In this document: positions 14,343 through 16,706 of the stretch, piece by piece | Layout of the letters: the number at the start of each line of letters is the position of its first letter | Position numbering within the stretch: the stretch's first letter is position 1 | Assembly (NCBI GenBank): GCA_900542125.1 | Contig: UQMO01000056.1 | Coordinates: forward strand, 1-16,706 | Reading direction: 5' to 3' | Length of the DNA: 16,706 bases | Source of the DNA: an uncultured Collinsella sp. | GTDB taxonomy: Bacteria > Actinomycetota > Coriobacteriia > Coriobacteriales > Coriobacteriaceae | Program-made: the position numbers and the translations under genes | Notes under the pieces: model-generated | The model's database searches: none | Seen by the model: only the letters and a program-made list of their open reading frames with translations | Told to the model about the DNA's origin: nothing

Positions 14343-15791
14343 ATGGCAAACATCAAGTTCCCCGAGGGTTTCTATTGGGGTGGCGCTACCGCCGCCAACC
14401 AGTTTGAGGGCGCTTGGAACGTGGACGGCCGCGGCGCTTCCGTCGACGACCACTTCCTGGGCGGCAGCTACAAGGAGCCGCGTCAGATCACGATCGACAT
14501 CGACCCCAACCGCTTCTACCCCAACCATGACGGCATCGATTTCTATCATCACTACGAGGAGGACATCGCGCTGTTCGCCGAGATGGGCTTCAACATGTTC
14601 CGCATGTCCATCTCTTGGAGCCGAATCTTCCCCAACGGCGACGACGCCGAGCCCAACGAGGCCGGCCTCGCCTTTTACGATCGCGTCTTCGACTGCCTGC
14701 GCGCTCACAATATCGAGCCGCTCGTGACGCTCTCGCACTACGAGATGCCCTATCACCTGGTCGAGAAGTACAACGGCTGGGCGAGCCGCGAGCTCATCGG
14801 CTTCTTTGAGAAGTATTGCCAGACCGTCTTCGACCGCTATCAGGACAAGGTCAAGTTCTGGCTCACCTTCAACGAGATCAACTGCGGCACTATGGACATG
14901 GGCGCCATGATGGAGACCGGTCTGATCCAGGGCTTCGAGGGCCCGGCAAGCGCCATCAAGACCACCGCCCAGCAGCGTTATCAGGCTCTGCATCATCAGT
15001 TTGTCGCCAGTGGCCGCGTCGTGCGCTACGCCCACGAGCACTACCCGCAGTTCAAGATGGGCAACATGGATTGCTTCATCCTCTCCTACGCCGCCACGTG
15101 CGATCCGGTCGACGTGTTCGCCACGCAGCAGCAGATGAACTCCATGAACTGGTACTGCTCCGACGTGCAGGTGCGCGGCAAGTACCCGTTCTATGCCAAG
15201 CGCTTCTGGGCCGAGAACGGCGTCGAGCTCGCAATGGAGGACGGCGACCTGCAGGATATCGCCGACGGCAAGGTCGACTTCTACACCTTTAGCTACTACA
15301 TGTCCGGTACCGTGGGCACCCACAAGGACCACGAGATGACCGAGGGCAACATGACTTTTGGCGGCAAAAACCCCTACCTGGAGTCCACCGACTGGGGTTG
15401 GCAGATTGACCCGCTGGGCCTGCGCATCGCCCTCAACGAGATTTACGCCCGTTACGAGATTCCGCTGATGGTGGTCGAGAACGGCATGGGCGCCTACGAC
15501 GAGGTCGAGGACGATGGCTCCATTCACGATCCGTACCGCATCGCCTATCTGCGCAGCCACATCAAGGCCATGGGCGAGGCCGTCGCCGATGGTGTTGACC
15601 TGATCGCCTATACCTGGTGGGGCCCCATCGACCTGGTGTCCGCCGGTACCGGCGAGATGCGCAAGCGCTACGGCTTCATCCATGTCGATAAGTACGACGA
15701 CGGCACCGGCACCTACGAGCGCCGCCGCAAGGACAGCTTCTTCGCATACCAGAAGATCATCAAGTCCAACGGCGCTGAGGGCTTGGAGTAA
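14343..15791 (+). CDS. GH1 6-phospho-beta-glucosidase
   Basis: The enzyme splits phosphorylated beta-glucosides, brought in by a PTS, into glucose 6-phosphate and an aglycone or sugar. The 482-residue product, usual length for GH1, has the N-terminal FYWGGATAANQFEGAW, the acid/base TFNE with Glu178, and the nucleophile VENG with Glu379. The TWWGPIDLVSAGTGEMRKRYG region carries Ser433, Lys441 and Tyr443 in the spacing that binds the phosphate of the substrate in the BglA/AscB group. The ATG at 14343 has AAGGAG six bases upstream; a longer frame to 14286 has none. The 136 bases before it hold a GC hairpin (GCGGCG/CGCCGC, 14232-14246) and a repeated GAAGTGTC (14212-14219, 14255-14262), possible regulator sites. 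It sits between an AraC-type regulator and a PTS EIIA gene. The exact symbol (bglA, ascB) cannot be decided. Confidence 0.92.
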   Translation: MANIKFPEGFYWGGATAANQFEGAWNVDGRGASVDDHFLGGSYKEPRQITIDIDPNRFYPNHDGIDFYHHYEEDIALFAEMGFNMFRMSISWSRIFPNGDDAEPNEAGLAFYDRVFDCLRAHNIEPLVTLSHYEMPYHLVEKYNGWASRELIGFFEKYCQTVFDRYQDKVKFWLTFNEINCGTMDMGAMMETGLIQGFEGPASAIKTTAQQRYQALHHQFVASGRVVRYAHEHYPQFKMGNMDCFILSYAATCDPVDVFATQQQMNSMNWYCSDVQVRGKYPFYAKRFWAENGVELAMEDGDLQDIADGKVDFYTFSYYMSGTVGTHKDHEMTEGNMTFGGKNPYLESTDWGWQIDPLGLRIALNEIYARYEIPLMVVENGMGAYDEVEDDGSIHDPYRIAYLRSHIKAMGEAVADGVDLIAYTWWGPIDLVSAGTGEMRKRYGFIHVDKYDDGTGTYERRRKDSFFAYQKIIKSNGAEGLE

Positions 15792-15818
15792 TTGAGTTCC
15801 GGCGATTGAGTTCCGGCG
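15791..15818 (+). repeat. Tandem duplication of 14 bp after the GH1 stop
   Basis: ATTGAGTTCCGGCG occurs twice without a gap (15791-15804 and 15805-15818), starting at the last base of the GH1 stop codon. The second unit also forms the left arm of the following hairpin. It looks like a recent replication slippage event. Confidence 0.85.
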
Positions 15819-15919
15819 TTCTGACGAACGCCGGACCGGCGGCCGATTTCGTGACCACGAATGTCGACGACGACGGCATCTGGAACGCCTTCGTGCACCT
15901 AGGGCTCATCGAGGGTTAA
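15806..15919 (+). other. Possible coding remnant or 37-residue ORF
   Basis: From TTG 15806 the frame runs 37 codons to TAA 15917-15919 and ends with protein-like sequence, DGIWNAFVHLGLIEG. There is no ribosome site and the start lies in the 14-bp duplication, so it could be the decayed end of a former gene. It is also open, out of the GH1 frame, over a hairpin. I do not recognise the sequence. The region 15920-16003 shows nothing else. Confidence 0.25.
15812..15835 (+). terminator. Hairpin downstream of the GH1 gene
   Basis: TCCGGCGTTC (15812-15821) and GAACGCCGGA (15826-15835) form a perfect 10-bp GC-rich stem with the tetraloop TGAC, about 20 bases after the stop codon. The stem is strong, but only C and G follow, so termination would need Rho or occur partially. 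Confidence 0.55.
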
Positions 15920-15980
15920 TCAACAAAACGGGCGCCGATGGACAAAGACGTCGGCAGAGTTTTCGATTCGACTCCCCACC

Positions 15981-16009
15981 TTAGTTTTTGGTCCAATTGG
16001 CACTATAAT
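15981..16009 (+). promoter_or_regulatory. Promoter of the PTS EIIA gene
   Basis: A perfect -10 TATAAT (16004-16009) has TTAGTT (15981-15986) 17 bases upstream as a weak -35. Transcription would begin near 16016, about 43 bases before the ATG. A GCGCA/TGCGC hairpin (16022-16037) then lies at the very start of the message and may protect it. Confidence 0.65.
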
Positions 16010-16058
16010 CACCATAGGCATGCGCACTACGTTGCGCTTAATCAAGAGGAGAAAACGT

Positions 16059-16595
16059 ATGGGTCTGTTTGACATGTTCAAGAAGAAGGCTGAGCCCGCG
16101 GCTGCCGCTGCTCCGGCCTCCATCTCTGCTTCTGCCGGCGCCGACGTGCTGTGCTCGCCCGTCAAGGGCAAGGTCATCAAGATGGCCGACGTGCCCGATC
16201 CCGTCTTTGGTGGCGAGGTTCTGGGCAAGGGCTGCGCCGTGTGGCCCGAGGACGATCTGGTCTATGCTCCCTGCGACGGCAAGGTGACCGTCACTATGGG
16301 TCACGCCGTGGGCCTGCAGTCCGATAGCGGCATCGAGGTCCTGGTGCACGTTGGCGTCGATACCGTCAACATGAACGGCGACGGCTTCGAGGGCTTCGTC
16401 AAGGCCGACGATGTTGTGAAGGCCGGTCAGCCCATGCTCAAGATCGATCGCGCCAAGATCGCCGCTGCCGGTTACAAGGACTGCGTCGTCGTGGCCGTGT
16501 CCAACACCGCCGAGTTTGCCGATGTCGAACTCGCCGTCGAGGCCGACTCCGCTGTCGCCGCCGGTGACGCCATCGTCAAGGTTGTCCGCAAGTAA
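16059..16595 (+). CDS. crr: PTS EIIA component, glucose type
   Basis: EIIA(Glc) passes a phosphoryl group from HPr to the EIIB of a sugar permease. The 178-residue product has an Ala-rich N-terminal lead, then the fold beginning near CSPVKGKVIKMADVPDPVFGG. The two active-site histidines are His82 (GHAVGLQSDSGIE) and His97 (VLVHVGVDTVNMNGDGF); the latter is the phosphorylated one in the family. It is close to the 169 residues of E. coli EIIA(Glc). The ATG at 16059 is preceded by AAGAGGAG with good spacing. It has its own promoter (TATAAT) and terminator, so it is monocistronic and possibly highly expressed. It stands downstream of the GH1 gene, which fits PTS-based glucoside use, but no EIIBC is in view. 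It could alternatively be called bglF-type EIIA. Confidence 0.93.
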   Translation: MGLFDMFKKKAEPAAAAAPASISASAGADVLCSPVKGKVIKMADVPDPVFGGEVLGKGCAVWPEDDLVYAPCDGKVTVTMGHAVGLQSDSGIEVLVHVGVDTVNMNGDGFEGFVKADDVVKAGQPMLKIDRAKIAAAGYKDCVVVAVSNTAEFADVELAVEADSAVAAGDAIVKVVRK

Positions 16596-16617
16596 ATCGC
16601 GGCATCGCATAATGTCT

Positions 16618-16650
16618 AAGGGTGGTCGGATTATCCGGCCACCCTTTTTT
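16618..16650 (+). terminator. Intrinsic terminator of the PTS EIIA gene
   Basis: GGGTGGTCGG (16620-16629) pairs with CCGGCCACCC (16635-16644) with one G-U pair and a five-base loop, extended by AA/TT outside. A T6 run (16645-16650) follows directly. It is a strong Rho-independent terminator 23 bases after the stop. The rest of the window (16651-16706) has only a GGCGCGC-A-GCGCGCC palindrome (16674-16688) and no gene. Confidence 0.92.
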
Positions 16651-16706
16651 ATTAGAGGCTTTAGCCTGTGCGGGGCGCGCAGCGCGCCGCATCAGAAACC
16701 ACCCGC

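Noticed and set aside
14313..15683. 456-codon open frame on the minus strand opposite the GH1 gene
   Set aside because: It mirrors the GH1 coding frame in GC-rich DNA, is full of Val/His/Gly/Leu repeats typical of antisense frames, and has no ribosome site; GH1 has all family motifs.
16038..16610. 190-codon minus-strand frame opposite the PTS EIIA gene
   Set aside because: An antisense shadow: it covers the whole EIIA gene, which has its own promoter, ribosome site and active-site histidines.

Overview
The window is high-GC DNA with strong purine-rich Shine-Dalgarno sites, Ala/Gly/Asp-rich proteins, and intergenic hairpins with a GGGAC(A/G)GG core. This fits a gut actinobacterium of the Coriobacteriia, most like Collinsella; that assignment is an inference from composition and gene style, not a database match. 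No rRNA, tRNA, CRISPR array, transposase or phage gene was found.

Region 1 (1-4413, + strand). The C-terminal end of a membrane-anchored LuxR-type regulator is followed by a hairpin repeat. Next comes a four-gene, probably co-transcribed set of unknown function: a one-TM protein, a 520-residue double zinc-ribbon protein with a Gln-rich coiled coil, and two tandem paralogous lipoproteins. A second copy of the hairpin repeat closes the set and lies between it and the convergent ATPase gene.

Region 2 (4430-8460). An MgtA/MgtB-type P-type ATPase is read leftwards and pyrE rightwards from a shared divergent region. On the ATPase side this region holds a TTGACA/AAAAAT promoter, a 23-codon small ORF with a near-perfect Shine-Dalgarno, a third copy of the hairpin repeat, and then the ATPase start. 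The layout resembles the long mgtA leader with an mgtL-type ORF known from enterobacteria, and is the most attractive regulatory candidate here.

Region 3 (8321-9513). An intergenic stretch packed with four inverted repeats, one a perfect 33-bp-arm hairpin, precedes an XRE regulator fused to a complete desulfoferrodoxin-like module (candidate iron redox or superoxide sensor). A further hairpin follows it.

Region 4 (9550-15791). This is a carbohydrate-use locus: a large glycoside hydrolase (GH106-like fold family, substrate unknown) followed by an RpiR-type phosphosugar regulator, both leftwards; a divergent AraC-type regulator; and a GH1 6-phospho-beta-glucosidase. Two related hairpins sit directly after the stop codons of the hydrolase and the araC-type gene.

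Region 5 (15791-16706). A small tandem duplication and a possible coding remnant are followed by a PTS EIIA(Glc)-type gene with a clear -10 box and a strong intrinsic terminator. The GH1 enzyme (hydrolysis of phosphorylated beta-glucosides) and the PTS EIIA (phosphoryl transfer during uptake) fit one phosphotransferase-based sugar pathway, though no EIIBC permease lies in the window.
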